A DNA stretch of 64,000 nucleotides from Nitrospirota bacterium. Lineage in GTDB: Bacteria; Nitrospirota; UBA9217. The stretch is from assembly GCA_020052615.1 (NCBI GenBank), contig JAGVOT010000012.1, positions 1 through 64,000 on the forward strand, written 5' to 3'. This document shows, piece by piece, positions 27,009 to 37,370 of the stretch. Every line of letters begins with the position of its first letter. Position 1 is the stretch's first letter. Under the pieces are notes generated by a model. That model searched no databases, was not told the origin of the DNA, and saw only the letters and a program-made list of their open reading frames with translations. A program made the translations under genes and the position numbers.

Positions 27009-27885
27009 GTATCACCTCGTGCCATAAGATCGTAAATAACCGTCTGTCGAACTTTTGGAACCATATCAGGTTGCGTACAACGCGAAGGATGAACCGTATC
27101 AATGTGATCTGGTAGCTGGGGCGGCAGCGGCGTTTCAGCTCTCCGCTATGAAGCAGGATCGCCATCACGGCCTGGCGATTCATGCGCATGACCTGCCTCG
27201 AAAGATTGGCATCGTGCAAGCGATAGGAAGCTAGCGGTTGCTCCAGGTAGTAGAGCGCCAGACCGGAAAGCGACAACCGCAGCAGCAGTTCATAATCACA
27301 GGTGTAGGGAAAGGCCTCGTTGAACAGGTTGTCTTTCTGCTTCATCCTGGCGACCGTGGCCCGTCTGAAAAGAGCGAACACGATGGGAAAAGGGTTATGG
27401 ATGAGCACCTTGGCGCAAAAATCGCGGTACGCGCCTTCGTCCACATATTTTCGCCGTCTCTTTTTTGTCGAACCCCTGAGCCAAAAGTGGTTCGTGGTCA
27501 CCACGTCGACATCGTTGTCCTTGAACACGCCGAGGCACGTGGACAAGTAGTTCTCTTCCATGACATCGTCCGCGCTCATGAGGAGGATGAAATCGCCTTG
27601 CGCCCGGTTGATCGCGATGTTCCAGTTCGGCGCCATGCCGACATTGAAGGCGTTCCGCTGAACGGAAATCTGCGGATGCCGCTGCGCGAAGGATCGCACG
27701 ATGTCCCCCGTAGTATCCGTCGAAGCGTTGTCCTGGATGATGATCTCGATGTTCGGATAGCGCTGGCCAATGATGGACCGGATCGCATCGCCGATATACC
27801 GTTCGCCGTTGTATACCGGTATGCAAACGGATACGAGGGCCGGAGCCCCTGCCGGCGCCGGTCGTGAGGATCGATCAGTTGTCAT
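26998..27885 (-). CDS. Glycosyltransferase family 2
   Basis: VSVCIPVYNGERYIGDAIRSIIGQRYPNIEIIIQDNASTDTT. Confidence 0.88.
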   Translation of the reverse strand: MTTDRSSRPAPAGAPALVSVCIPVYNGERYIGDAIRSIIGQRYPNIEIIIQDNASTDTTGDIVRSFAQRHPQISVQRNAFNVGMAPNWNIAINRAQGDFILLMSADDVMEENYLSTCLGVFKDNDVDVVTTNHFWLRGSTKKRRRKYVDEGAYRDFCAKVLIHNPFPIVFALFRRATVARMKQKDNLFNEAFPYTCDYELLLRLSLSGLALYYLEQPLASYRLHDANLSRQVMRMNRQAVMAILLHSGELKRRCRPSYQITLIRFILRVVRNLIWFQKFDRRLFTILWHEVIHAD

Positions 27886-27895
27886 GAAATCCGCG

Positions 27896-29296
27896 CTAAT
27901 GACCGGCCTCCTTTCCCGAAAAGATGCGAAGACCCCGCGTTGTCAACCGGTCGGACCGGACGCGCGGGCAATGATCGGCGGCTTGAAGGCCGCGTTCGGC
28001 GCCTGCAGGTCTCATCGCGATGAGCAGACCGGAACATATCCAGAACAGCTTGCCCCCCAGGGGATCGCTCAGAAAATCGGCAACGGAAGAGATCATGAGG
28101 ATAAAGGCGATCGCGGTCCCGGCCCGGTCATCAGGCGTTTGCATCACGAGACGGATGGCAGACCGCAGGAGGTAAATAAAGAACGCCGCAAAAGCCGCCG
28201 TTCCGAGGATTCCCATTTCCGCGAGGCGGGTGAAGAACGCGCTGTGTGCGTCGAACTCCGGAGACCGGTAAAAATAGTCCATCATGTCCTTGAACTCATC
28301 GCTCGCATAGGATCCCGACAGGTAGAGACGCTTATAGTTGTCCAAGCCCACGCCGGTCAGGGGGTGGTCACGGAACATGTTCATAGCGATGGTCCAGAGC
28401 TCGAACCGCAGGCGGCCTGTTTTTGTTCCGCGTTCGGATAATGCGGAAACATAGTCGCCGGGCAGTGCGTTCGCAGCCTTTCTCTCGCTGACCGAAGCGC
28501 CAATGAGGGCGGCGGCGAGGGCGAGACCGAGGGCGAGGGATGTTGCAATTCGCCTGAGGGAGGCGCCCGTGCGGAAGCGGGCGATCAGGATGAGAACGGA
28601 TAGCGCCGTCAGGAGCCAGATGATCCGTACCTGGGCCAGCACCAGGACGCTGATCAGTAGTGTCGTTATCGCGGCGTAGCCGGTCCAGCGCCTGGTCGAC
28701 GGGTGCATGAGGTAGACGGCGCTGATGATGACCCCGACCAGGATATGCGAGGAAAAGTAATAGCCCAGAGTCCCGGAGATCCGTACGATGTTCCAGATAT
28801 GGAGATCTCCGTAATTGAACAGTTGCTGGAAAAAACCGATACCGGCCTCAATGAGGCACATGATGACGATCATGTGCAGGACGTCCCCGGCCAGCGGTCG
28901 CTCCCGCATCGCCCACACAGTGAACACCGTGAGGAATAAGTACTCGAGATACTGGACCAGCCTGTTGAGGGAATGTCCGGAGTGGTGCGTACTGAAGAAC
29001 GTAAGCAGCGCGGAACACGCGATCGCCGCCAGGAGCAGGATCGGCGTGCTATGGTCCCTGACCAGGTGCACGATCTCCGCGCCCTTGTGCCGGAGGTTGA
29101 ACGCTGCGAAGAGCAGGACAGCTCCGAGGACGGCGATATCCATCAACCGTGGATTGAACTCGCCTACCTTCCATCGGGGAAAGGTAAAGAAGAACTCCAG
29201 GAGGACGATAAGCATCAGCAGCGCAGAGGCGGCAGAGGCCCTGAACGTCGTTGAGAACTGCGTATCGAATAGTTGTTTCATCGGTTGTAAGTCCAT
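27896..29296 (-). CDS. O-antigen ligase/polymerase family membrane protein
   Basis: About 12 hydrophobic segments and a central loop ..DHPLTGVGLDNYKRLY..EFDAHSAFFTRLAEMGILG typical of the Wzy/WaaL family. Confidence 0.85.
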   Translation of the reverse strand: MDLQPMKQLFDTQFSTTFRASAASALLMLIVLLEFFFTFPRWKVGEFNPRLMDIAVLGAVLLFAAFNLRHKGAEIVHLVRDHSTPILLLAAIACSALLTFFSTHHSGHSLNRLVQYLEYLFLTVFTVWAMRERPLAGDVLHMIVIMCLIEAGIGFFQQLFNYGDLHIWNIVRISGTLGYYFSSHILVGVIISAVYLMHPSTRRWTGYAAITTLLISVLVLAQVRIIWLLTALSVLILIARFRTGASLRRIATSLALGLALAAALIGASVSERKAANALPGDYVSALSERGTKTGRLRFELWTIAMNMFRDHPLTGVGLDNYKRLYLSGSYASDEFKDMMDYFYRSPEFDAHSAFFTRLAEMGILGTAAFAAFFIYLLRSAIRLVMQTPDDRAGTAIAFILMISSVADFLSDPLGGKLFWICSGLLIAMRPAGAERGLQAADHCPRVRSDRLTTRGLRIFSGKEAGH

Positions 29297-29397
29297 GTCT
29301 CACGGATGCGGCTTCAGGAACGGCCGCCCGGCCGCCTAGGGACTGGCCCGTCCCGTCCCGTCCTGCGGGATCATCTCCCATACTCGTGCGACCACGT

Positions 29398-30960
29398 TCA
29401 CCTCCAGAATGCAATCGCCCGTTCGAACACCCGCCGTTCATCCTGCAGCATCAGGAGCCAGTACGTCATGGCCAAGCCCGCTGCCGATGATGCTAGAAAG
29501 GCAAGGACGGCGCCGGGAAATGGCGGGAGGCCGTCCGTAAGCTGTCGGAGGCCCGCATTTGCCGCCAGCAGCGCAAGCAGCAGCAGCACCAAGGGGGCCG
29601 CGACGTTTCCGGCGTAACGGCGCAATGGGAGGTTGAAGAACCGGAGTGCTGTATAGGGCGCATACCAGTTATTGGTCGCCAGTTGCGCGATCAGCGTGCC
29701 GAGGGCGATGCCCCAGAGCCCGAGCGTCCGCGCCAGAAGGATTGACAGCACTACTTTCAAAATGCCCGCGAAGATCGCCGGGCGGAGAAAAACGAGGTGG
29801 CCTGCGGCCATCGTTGCGGTAGCATGGATGACGTGGTGCACTTCCAGGGTCAGCATGACCAGGAGCGTCCAGAGCACCGGGAACCCCACGAAGTTGCCGG
29901 GGCCGAGCCAGGCCTCGATGACCCGGTCGCCGAACAACGCGAGGTATGACGCAAGCACGATCATGACCGCCATGCCGAAACGGACGTTCCTGAGCAGGAG
30001 CACCGAGACCGTGTTGATCTCCCTCGCCGCGTATGCCTTCGAGATGAACGGCGTCGAGCTGGTTACGATCAGCAGAGAGAACGTCATCAGCGCGGCGATG
30101 ATCTTCGCGACCGCTTCGTAGGGCGGGATGGACCCGACTCCCAGGGTCGCCGCGATGATGGGATTGTCTGTCTGCAGGATCAGGATGGCGCCCACGCCCA
30201 TGGCGGCCCACTTGAGGCTCGGAGCCGCGATCGAGCGTGCCAGGGCCGCGGACGCCCTCCCCTGTGCCGTCTTCAGTTCAGGATGATAACGGTACAGCAT
30301 CCGCCAGCCCGCGATCCGCGCGATGATGTTCTGGGCCGCCCAGGCAACGGCCAGGCCGATGATGCCTGCGCCAAACGCGAGGAGCAAGGCGCTGAGCGCA
30401 AGCCCCAGGAACTGGGTCGACGCCCGGATGATCCGCTCGGTTGCAACGTTTCCCGTACCGTACAGCGCGGCAAATGCAGCTCCGCCCAGAAGGTTGAGCG
30501 AAGCACCGATGGTGAAGATCAGCCAAGCGCCGCCGAGCACGTTGCGGTCGACGCCCGGTGCGACCGCGTTCAGAAAGAGCCATCCCAGGACCAGGCCCAG
30601 AAAAAAAACGACGACAGCAGCGGTCTGGAACATGCGCTGGCAGGTTGCGATCAGGTCCGGTATGGTCCGGTCATTGAGGGGAACGCTGCCCGGTTGCCTG
30701 CCGGTTATGAAGCTGATCTCCCTGCTGAGCGTAGGGCTGATGCCGAGATCGAAATAGGCGAAGTAGGCGCCGATGCTCAGGAACAGGAACCAGGTGCCGG
30801 CGGCATCCGTCGGGAGGAACGCGATGATCAGGCGAAGCTGGATGATGGACGCCATGATCGTCACGACGGTCTGACCCGTCCCCCCCAGGATGCCGTGCAC
30901 TATCCGCGTGGCCGTTGTGGACGGAGGAACCGCCCCGCGTCCGGCGTCGTCCTTCATCAT
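29398..30960 (-). CDS. Polysaccharide flippase (MOP/Wzx-like)
   Basis: Multi-TM protein; LSIGAYFAYFDLGISPTLSREISFITGRQPG. Confidence 0.75.
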   Translation of the reverse strand: MMKDDAGRGAVPPSTTATRIVHGILGGTGQTVVTIMASIIQLRLIIAFLPTDAAGTWFLFLSIGAYFAYFDLGISPTLSREISFITGRQPGSVPLNDRTIPDLIATCQRMFQTAAVVVFFLGLVLGWLFLNAVAPGVDRNVLGGAWLIFTIGASLNLLGGAAFAALYGTGNVATERIIRASTQFLGLALSALLLAFGAGIIGLAVAWAAQNIIARIAGWRMLYRYHPELKTAQGRASAALARSIAAPSLKWAAMGVGAILILQTDNPIIAATLGVGSIPPYEAVAKIIAALMTFSLLIVTSSTPFISKAYAAREINTVSVLLLRNVRFGMAVMIVLASYLALFGDRVIEAWLGPGNFVGFPVLWTLLVMLTLEVHHVIHATATMAAGHLVFLRPAIFAGILKVVLSILLARTLGLWGIALGTLIAQLATNNWYAPYTALRFFNLPLRRYAGNVAAPLVLLLLALLAANAGLRQLTDGLPPFPGAVLAFLASSAAGLAMTYWLLMLQDERRVFERAIAFWR

Positions 30961-31871
30961 GATGACGGCGCTTCCATTCTGCCGATGCCGTCCTCAAGGC
31001 CGACCTCGGGTTCCCATCCCGGCAGCGTACTTCCTGTATGCCAGGGGACCATCACTTCGCGCGGACGGTAAGGACGGCCGCCCCACTGCACGTTCAGGTC
31101 CTTCCCGGTCACGTGGCAATAGGTCTCTACCAGCTGTTTCAAACTGACCGGCGATCGTGATGATACGGCGTATTTCTCGCTCCGGTCCGCGGAACCGGCA
31201 AGGAGCCGTTCGGCTGCCAGCGAAAAGGCGCGCGTCACATCATCGATATAGACGAGGTCGATAAGCTGATCTCCCGGCGACATGGCAAGCAGCTCCCGTT
31301 CCCGTGCAGCTTTTCTGAGCACGGTGAACAGCTTGGGACGCGGATCATCTGGGCCGTAGGTGTCGAACAGTTTCAATGTGATGACCTTGAGCGGTGTTGT
31401 TTCCGTGTAAAAGCGCAGCACTGCCTCGAATGCCTGCTTGGTGGCAGCGTAGAGGCAGACCGGATCATAAGGCGAATTCTCATAATGCTGCCATGAGGTC
31501 CCGGTGTTGACCAGGCGGTGTATGTTGTTCTTTGCCATGGCCTCGGCCAGCTGGGTTCCCATAAGGATGTTGCTCCGGACCAGCGGCTCGATGTCCTCCG
31601 GCCGGTGCTGCGCGAGGAACCGGGACGCCAGGTGGAACACAACGGACGGTTTCGCCTCGGCGACGATCGACAGCATTCTCTCCGTTGTTCCGTTGTGGCG
31701 ATGGACGGCCGCGGACGAGCGCACCGGAGCCAGCAGCGCAAGGTTTGAATCGGGGCGGACGACGACATGGACGTCCCACCCGCCGGCGACAAGCTGTCGT
31801 ACAAGACGGGAGCCTACGTAACCCGTGGCGCCCGTTACGAGGGCGGTCTTTCGCGTGGTTTCCGGTGTCAT
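30957..31871 (-). CDS. NAD(P)-dependent epimerase/reductase (candidate CDP-sugar 4-ketoreductase)
   Basis: ALVTGATGYVGSRLVRQLV, YAATKQAFEAVLRFY; adjacent to CDP-dideoxyhexose genes. Confidence 0.8.
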   Translation of the reverse strand: MTPETTRKTALVTGATGYVGSRLVRQLVAGGWDVHVVVRPDSNLALLAPVRSSAAVHRHNGTTERMLSIVAEAKPSVVFHLASRFLAQHRPEDIEPLVRSNILMGTQLAEAMAKNNIHRLVNTGTSWQHYENSPYDPVCLYAATKQAFEAVLRFYTETTPLKVITLKLFDTYGPDDPRPKLFTVLRKAARERELLAMSPGDQLIDLVYIDDVTRAFSLAAERLLAGSADRSEKYAVSSRSPVSLKQLVETYCHVTGKDLNVQWGGRPYRPREVMVPWHTGSTLPGWEPEVGLEDGIGRMEAPSS

Positions 31872-32428
31872 TTCGGGGTAGTGGCGGAAAAGACAAAAGG
31901 GCTTTTGAACTCGGCGAAGGCCGGGAAACCACCGTCCCGTACGGAGATGATCGGGCTGCGGTCCGGCCAGGATATCCCAGCGGAGCTCCAGAGCAATCCT
32001 GCGTCATGCGCCGGCGAGTACACGCTTGTTACCTTGTACAGCAGCAGCGCGTCGGCGCTCTGCACGTAGAAACCGTGCGCGAGCCCCGCGGGCAGATAGA
32101 GCATGTTCGCCTTTTCCGCGCTTAGCTCGAAGGTCAGGTGTTTCCCGTACGCGGGAGAACCGACCCGGAGATCGACGACGGCGTCAAGCACAGCGCCGGA
32201 AACGCAGGTCACGAGCTTCACATGGTCCCTGGGCGGAATCTGGAAATGAAGACCCCGCAGGACCCCCCGGCGTGAGTAGGTGTAATATTCCTCGGCGAAG
32301 CGGGTGGCCAAGCCGTGTTCGGTAAATATGTCCTGGTGGAACGTCTTGACGAAGCGGCCCCGTTCGTCCTTCAGGATGTTCGGAAGGATCTCATAGCAGC
32401 CGGGTATGATCGTTTCCTGGATGCGCAT
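31868..32428 (-). CDS. RmlC-like cupin sugar epimerase
   Basis: DERGRFVKTFHQDIF, EEYYTYSRRGVLRGLHFQIPP, LPAGLAHGFYVQS. Confidence 0.87.
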   Translation of the reverse strand: MRIQETIIPGCYEILPNILKDERGRFVKTFHQDIFTEHGLATRFAEEYYTYSRRGVLRGLHFQIPPRDHVKLVTCVSGAVLDAVVDLRVGSPAYGKHLTFELSAEKANMLYLPAGLAHGFYVQSADALLLYKVTSVYSPAHDAGLLWSSAGISWPDRSPIISVRDGGFPAFAEFKSPFVFSATTPK

Positions 32429-32439
32429 GGATTATCGGA

Positions 32440-33789
32440 TCACCGGCGGGAAAAGTCCGCGATGCTCTTCAGCATATGGTCGATCATTGCATCCGACATA
32501 CCCGGATACACGCCGATCCAGAAGGTGTCACGCATGATCCGGTCGGTGTTCTCCAGTTCGCCGGCTACGCGGAATCCCGTCCCCTCCCGTCTCATCTCGT
32601 TGAAGCACGGGTGCTTGATCAGGTTGCCCGCGAAGAGCATCCGGGTCTGGATGCCGCTTCTCTCCAGATGTTCCACGATCCCGTCACGGGTAAATCCGGC
32701 GTCCTCGCGCACCGTGAGCAAGAAACCGAACCAGCTCGGGTCCGAGTCCAGCGTAGCGTCGGGAAGGATGAACCGGTCGGCGAGCGGCGCCAGTCCGTCC
32801 CGCAGGCGCTTCCAGTTACTCTTCCGTGCCGCGATGAACGCCGGCAGCTTCTCGAGTTGGGCGCACCCGATCGCCGCCTGCATGTCCGTCACCTTCAGGT
32901 TGTAGCCGAAGTGCGAATACACGTACTTGTGGTCGTACCCCTTCGGGAGCTCGCCGAACTGCTGATTGAACCGCTGCCGGCATGTGTCGTCCTTTCCCGA
33001 AGGGCACCAGCAGTCGCGGCCCCAGTCCCGGAAGGACTCAATGATGCGTTTGAGCCTGCCGTCGTTCGTATAGATCGCGCCGCCCTCACCCATGGTCATG
33101 TGATGCGGAGGATAGAAGCTCGAGGTCCCGATGTGCCCGATGGTTCCGGTGTACTTCCACGCTCCCTGATGCCGGTAACGGGAGCCGAGCGCGTCGCAGT
33201 TGTCCTCGACGAGCCAGAGGCCGTGCCGGTCGCAGAACGCCTTCACTGCGGCAAGGTCGAAGGGATTGCCGAGCGTGTGGGCGACCATCACGGCCCGGGT
33301 CCTGTCCGAGAATGCCTGTTCCAGTCGTGCTGAGTCGATATTGTAGGTGGGAAGCGTCACGTCTACGAACACCGGGACGGCGCCGTACTGGATGATCGGC
33401 GCGACCGTGGTGGGGAAGCCGGCCGCGACCGTGATCACTTCATCGCCCCGCACGATCCTTTTGTCTTCCAGCTTGGGCGAGGTCAGCGCCATGAACGCCA
33501 GCAGGTTGGCCGACGAGCCGGAGTTGACGAGCGAACAATGCTGCACACCGAGGAAACGGCCGAATTCCTTCTCGAACCGGGCCGCGAAGCGGCCGGTGGT
33601 GAGCCAGAAGTCCAACGACGCGTCGATGAGGCTCGCGATCTCCCGTTCATCGAACACCCGTCCGGCATAGGGTATCCGCTCACCGGGCCGGTACTCCCCG
33701 GTCTTCATATGCTTGAACGTGTAGTACTGGACCGCTGCGCGGATCGCCCGCTCCCGAAGTTCATTTTCCGTATCCTGAGGTCTGTCCAC
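32440..33789 (-). CDS. rfbH: CDP-6-deoxy-L-threo-D-glycero-4-hexulose-3-dehydrase (E1/RfbH)
   Basis: Aminotransferase fold with [15 protein letters not shown] (His in place of the PLP Lys) and [18 protein letters not shown] Fe-S cysteines. Confidence 0.92.
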   Translation of the reverse strand: MDRPQDTENELRERAIRAAVQYYTFKHMKTGEYRPGERIPYAGRVFDEREIASLIDASLDFWLTTGRFAARFEKEFGRFLGVQHCSLVNSGSSANLLAFMALTSPKLEDKRIVRGDEVITVAAGFPTTVAPIIQYGAVPVFVDVTLPTYNIDSARLEQAFSDRTRAVMVAHTLGNPFDLAAVKAFCDRHGLWLVEDNCDALGSRYRHQGAWKYTGTIGHIGTSSFYPPHHMTMGEGGAIYTNDGRLKRIIESFRDWGRDCWCPSGKDDTCRQRFNQQFGELPKGYDHKYVYSHFGYNLKVTDMQAAIGCAQLEKLPAFIAARKSNWKRLRDGLAPLADRFILPDATLDSDPSWFGFLLTVREDAGFTRDGIVEHLERSGIQTRMLFAGNLIKHPCFNEMRREGTGFRVAGELENTDRIMRDTFWIGVYPGMSDAMIDHMLKSIADFSRR

Positions 33790-34875
33790 CTATCCCCCGC
33801 TTTTCCGTTCCTCGTGTTCCGCGATCTGCGCCAGGCAGGCACTGCGGACGTCCTTCCCCTGCCGGTAGGCCATCGTCCATGCGACGATGCTGTCCAGCGC
33901 CTTGTCCAGGTCCCAGCGGGGCCGCCAAGGGAGCCTCGATCGTGCCTTGGAACAGTCCAGTTTCAGGTAATGGGCCTCATGGGGATGCGTTCCGGGGTCC
34001 ACCGTCCAGGACGCCCCGGCACCCCATTTCTCGCACAGGTTCCTGACCAGCCATTCCACCGGCTTCGCATCGGCATCATCGGGACCGAAGTTCCATGCCT
34101 CGGAAAATTGCGTCCCTGATTCATATAAGCGCTGTGCGAGGAGCAGGTATCCCGAAAGCGGTTCCAGGACGTGCTGCCACGGCCGGACCGCATGCGGATT
34201 CCTGACGCGGACCGTTTCCCGCCGGAGGATCGCGCGGATACAGTCCGGGACGATCCGGTCTGCCGCCCAGTCCCCGCCGCCGATGACGTTCCCCGCGCGC
34301 GCCGAGGCGATGCCCACGCCGTGCTCTGCATACGCTTCCGGGTTGAAGAAAGAGCTCCGGTAGGCTGCGGTGACCAGTTCGGAGCAGGCTTTGCTGTTCG
34401 AATAGGGATCGTAGCCGCCCAACGGCTCATTCTCCCGGTAGCCCCAGATCCATTCACGGTTCTCGTAGCACTTGTCGGTCGTCACGTTGATGACCGCTTT
34501 CACAGACCGGCAGTTCCGGACGGCTTCCAAAAGATGCACCGTGCCCATGACATTGATGGTGTAGGTCTCCGCCGGCACCCGGTAGGAGTCCCGGACCAGC
34601 GGCTGGGCAGCCATATGGATGACGATCTCGGGATCGGCTTTCTTGAGAGCCCCGGTAAGCGCCTCATGGTCCCGCACGTCGGCGATGATGGAGTGGACCA
34701 CATCCTTGACCGCGGCGAGCGCGAACAGGCTGGGGTCCGAGGGAGGATCAAGCGCATAGCCGTGGACCGTGGCTCCGAGAGCGTTCAGCCACAGCGAAAG
34801 CCATGAGCCTTTAAATCCGGTGTGGCCGGTCAGAAAGACCCGCCTGCCCTTCCAGAAGGCATGCTCGATCGTCAT
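33790..34875 (-). CDS. rfbG: CDP-glucose 4,6-dehydratase
   Basis: FWKGRRVFLTGHTGFKGSWLSLWL, VTTDKCYENREWIWGYRENEPLGGYDPYSNSKACSEL. Confidence 0.93.
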   Translation of the reverse strand: MTIEHAFWKGRRVFLTGHTGFKGSWLSLWLNALGATVHGYALDPPSDPSLFALAAVKDVVHSIIADVRDHEALTGALKKADPEIVIHMAAQPLVRDSYRVPAETYTINVMGTVHLLEAVRNCRSVKAVINVTTDKCYENREWIWGYRENEPLGGYDPYSNSKACSELVTAAYRSSFFNPEAYAEHGVGIASARAGNVIGGGDWAADRIVPDCIRAILRRETVRVRNPHAVRPWQHVLEPLSGYLLLAQRLYESGTQFSEAWNFGPDDADAKPVEWLVRNLCEKWGAGASWTVDPGTHPHEAHYLKLDCSKARSRLPWRPRWDLDKALDSIVAWTMAYRQGKDVRSACLAQIAEHEERKSGG

Positions 34876-34880
34876 CGTTC

Positions 34881-35654
34881 CTATTCCCAGACCTTCCAGG
34901 GGGCCTTGCCCGCGTTCCACAGGTCTTCCAGGTGCTTCTTGTCCCGAAGCGTGTCCATGGGCTGCCAGAACCCCGCATGCGTGTGCGCCACCAACTGGCC
35001 GTTCTTCGCAAGATTTTCCAGGGGTTCTTTCTCCCAAACGGTCTCATCCGATGCGATGTACGTGAAAACACCCGGTTCCAGGACAAAGAACCCGCCGTTG
35101 ATCCAGGCGCCGTCTCCCCTCGGTTTTTCCTGGAACGACAGGACGTTGCCGCCGGGGCCCAGGTGCAACGCTCCGAACCTGCCTGAGGGCTGGACCGAGG
35201 TAACGGTGGCCAGCTTCTTTTTCGAACGGTGCAGGTCGAGCAGCGCCCGCAGGTCCACGTTCCCCACCCCATCGCCGTAAGTGAGCAGGAAGGTATCGTC
35301 TCCCACGTAGTTCTGTACGCGCTTGATCCTTCCTCCGGTCATCGTGTTAAGCCCGGTGTCCACGAGAGTGATCTTCCAGGGTTCCGCCTTTGACTGATGG
35401 ATCTCCAGGGCGTTCTTCTGGAGGTCGATGGTCACGTCGGACTGGTGCAGGAAGTAATTGGCGAAATACTCTTTGATCACGTATCCCTTGTATCCCAGGC
35501 AGATGATGAAATCATTGAACCCATACTGGGAATAGATCTTCATGATGTGCCACAGGATCGGCTTGCCCCCAATCTCCACCATGGGTTTGGGTTTGATGTC
35601 GGTCTCTTCGCTCAGGCGCGTTCCCAGTCCGCCTGCGAGTATCACGATTTTCAT
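34881..35654 (-). CDS. rfbF: Glucose-1-phosphate cytidylyltransferase
   Basis: MKIVILAGGLGTRLSEETDIKPKPMVEIGGKPILWHIMKIYSQYG. Confidence 0.95.
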   Translation of the reverse strand: MKIVILAGGLGTRLSEETDIKPKPMVEIGGKPILWHIMKIYSQYGFNDFIICLGYKGYVIKEYFANYFLHQSDVTIDLQKNALEIHQSKAEPWKITLVDTGLNTMTGGRIKRVQNYVGDDTFLLTYGDGVGNVDLRALLDLHRSKKKLATVTSVQPSGRFGALHLGPGGNVLSFQEKPRGDGAWINGGFFVLEPGVFTYIASDETVWEKEPLENLAKNGQLVAHTHAGFWQPMDTLRDKKHLEDLWNAGKAPWKVWE

Positions 35655-35879
35655 GGATGTCCTTTCTGGAGAGGATGGGGCCGACCTTGGCGCCGGGCAG
35701 CAGATCGGGCGGACGGCGCCGTTCCCGGCAGCTGTTCCCCGCAGGTGATGGCACCTATAAGTTACTAATAATACTACATTATTGCGATCGTGTAAAGATT
35801 TATTTGCCTTGCATTTTCCCCGGTTTTGTACTATCTTTTTTACGCGTTGCATCAGGTTCCGCGCGCGCAAAGGACCATC

Positions 35880-37328
35880 GTGAACAATACGCTCAAGAAC
35901 ATCATCAGGATCGTTTCCCTGCTTGTCATCGACCTGCTGGCCTTCTATGGTTCCCTGAGCATGGCGTACTACACCCGGAAACTGCTGAACGTCTTCTCTC
36001 CGAACCTGATTGCGCTCGATCGCTCCTTCGCCTACTTTCTGAACATCTGGTGGATCCCCCAGATCTTCATTGCCTTCCTCGCCTATGACCGCTTGTATAA
36101 CAAGAAGCTTCCGTTCTGGGACGAGACCAAGGTCCTGATCCAGGCCGTGACCGCCTCCACGATCGCGATACTCGCCGTCATCACTCTCGGCAATATGACC
36201 GGACAAGTCTCGCGGTTGACCATGCTGTTCCTCTGGGGATACGGTCTTCTCCTGTTCCCGCTCCTGCGTCTGTTCGGAAAGCGGATACTGTTCACCGCGA
36301 GCATCGGGAAGGAGAATGTGATCATTATCGGCGCCGGAACGGCCGGGATCGCGGCGGCGAACGGCTTGCGTTCCGAGACTCACTTGGGGTATAACCTCAT
36401 CGGTTTTCTGGACGATGCAGAGGACAAGATCGGCACGGAGATCGATATCCGCGGGAAACAGTACAAGGTCTTTGGCAAAACGAACAAGTTCGGCAGGTTC
36501 GTCAGCATGCTCAACATATCCACCATCATCATTGCCATACCTTCGCTGCCGGTGGACAAGCTCACGGAACTCACCAATAACATCCAGAAGCATACCAAGA
36601 ACATCCTGCTGATCCCGGACCTTAAGGGAATCGCGCTCACCAACACGGAGCTCTACCATCTCTTTGATCAGCAGCTTTTTCTCCTGAAGATCAACAACAA
36701 CCTGAAATCGCCGTATAATCGCTTCATTAAAAGGACCTTCGACCTTGCATGCTCCTTCGTGTTCCTGGTCCCGCTCCTTTGTCTCCTCGGGCTCCTCGGA
36801 CTGCTGATCAAGTTCGATTCTCCGGGCCCGGTCTTTTACCGCCACATGAGGATCGGCCGGGGCGGAAGGCCATTCGGCGTGTACAAGTTCAGGAGCATGT
36901 ACCGGGACTCGGCGAAACGGCTTGCCACGATCCTCCGGACCGATCCCGATGCCCTGCGGGAGTGGGACCTTTCGTTTAAGCTCAAGAACGATCCCAGGAT
37001 AACGCCGATGGGCGCGTTTCTCAGGAGGACATCGCTCGACGAGCTGCCGCAGATTATCAACGTTCTGCGGGGAGAGATGAGCCTGGTCGGGCCGCGTCCG
37101 GTGGTCGATGAAGAGATCACGAAATATTATGGAGCGTACGCCGAGTACTACTTCCTGGTTCGTCCCGGCATCACCGGATTGTGGCAGGTCAGCGGACGGA
37201 ATGATGTGAATTACGACATGCGGGTCAGGCTCGATTCGTGGTACGTCCTCAACTGGTCCCTCTGGCTTGATCTCCTGATGCTGTTCAAGACCGTCCGGGC
37301 GGTCCTGAAAAAAGAAGGTGCCTATTGA
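35880..37328 (+). CDS. Undecaprenyl-phosphate sugar phosphotransferase (polyprenyl glycosylphosphotransferase)
   Basis: GTG start VNNTLKNIIRIV. C-terminal FDLACSFVFLVPLLCLLGLLGLLIKFDSPGPVFYRHMRIGRGGRPFGVYKFRSM...LRRTSLDELPQIINVLRGEMSLVGPRP. Confidence 0.93.
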   Translation: MNNTLKNIIRIVSLLVIDLLAFYGSLSMAYYTRKLLNVFSPNLIALDRSFAYFLNIWWIPQIFIAFLAYDRLYNKKLPFWDETKVLIQAVTASTIAILAVITLGNMTGQVSRLTMLFLWGYGLLLFPLLRLFGKRILFTASIGKENVIIIGAGTAGIAAANGLRSETHLGYNLIGFLDDAEDKIGTEIDIRGKQYKVFGKTNKFGRFVSMLNISTIIIAIPSLPVDKLTELTNNIQKHTKNILLIPDLKGIALTNTELYHLFDQQLFLLKINNNLKSPYNRFIKRTFDLACSFVFLVPLLCLLGLLGLLIKFDSPGPVFYRHMRIGRGGRPFGVYKFRSMYRDSAKRLATILRTDPDALREWDLSFKLKNDPRITPMGAFLRRTSLDELPQIINVLRGEMSLVGPRPVVDEEITKYYGAYAEYYFLVRPGITGLWQVSGRNDVNYDMRVRLDSWYVLNWSLWLDLLMLFKTVRAVLKKEGAY

Positions 37329-37370
37329 TCGGCCCAGACCGGCGGCAGGCGATGTTCAGATCGAGATGGC

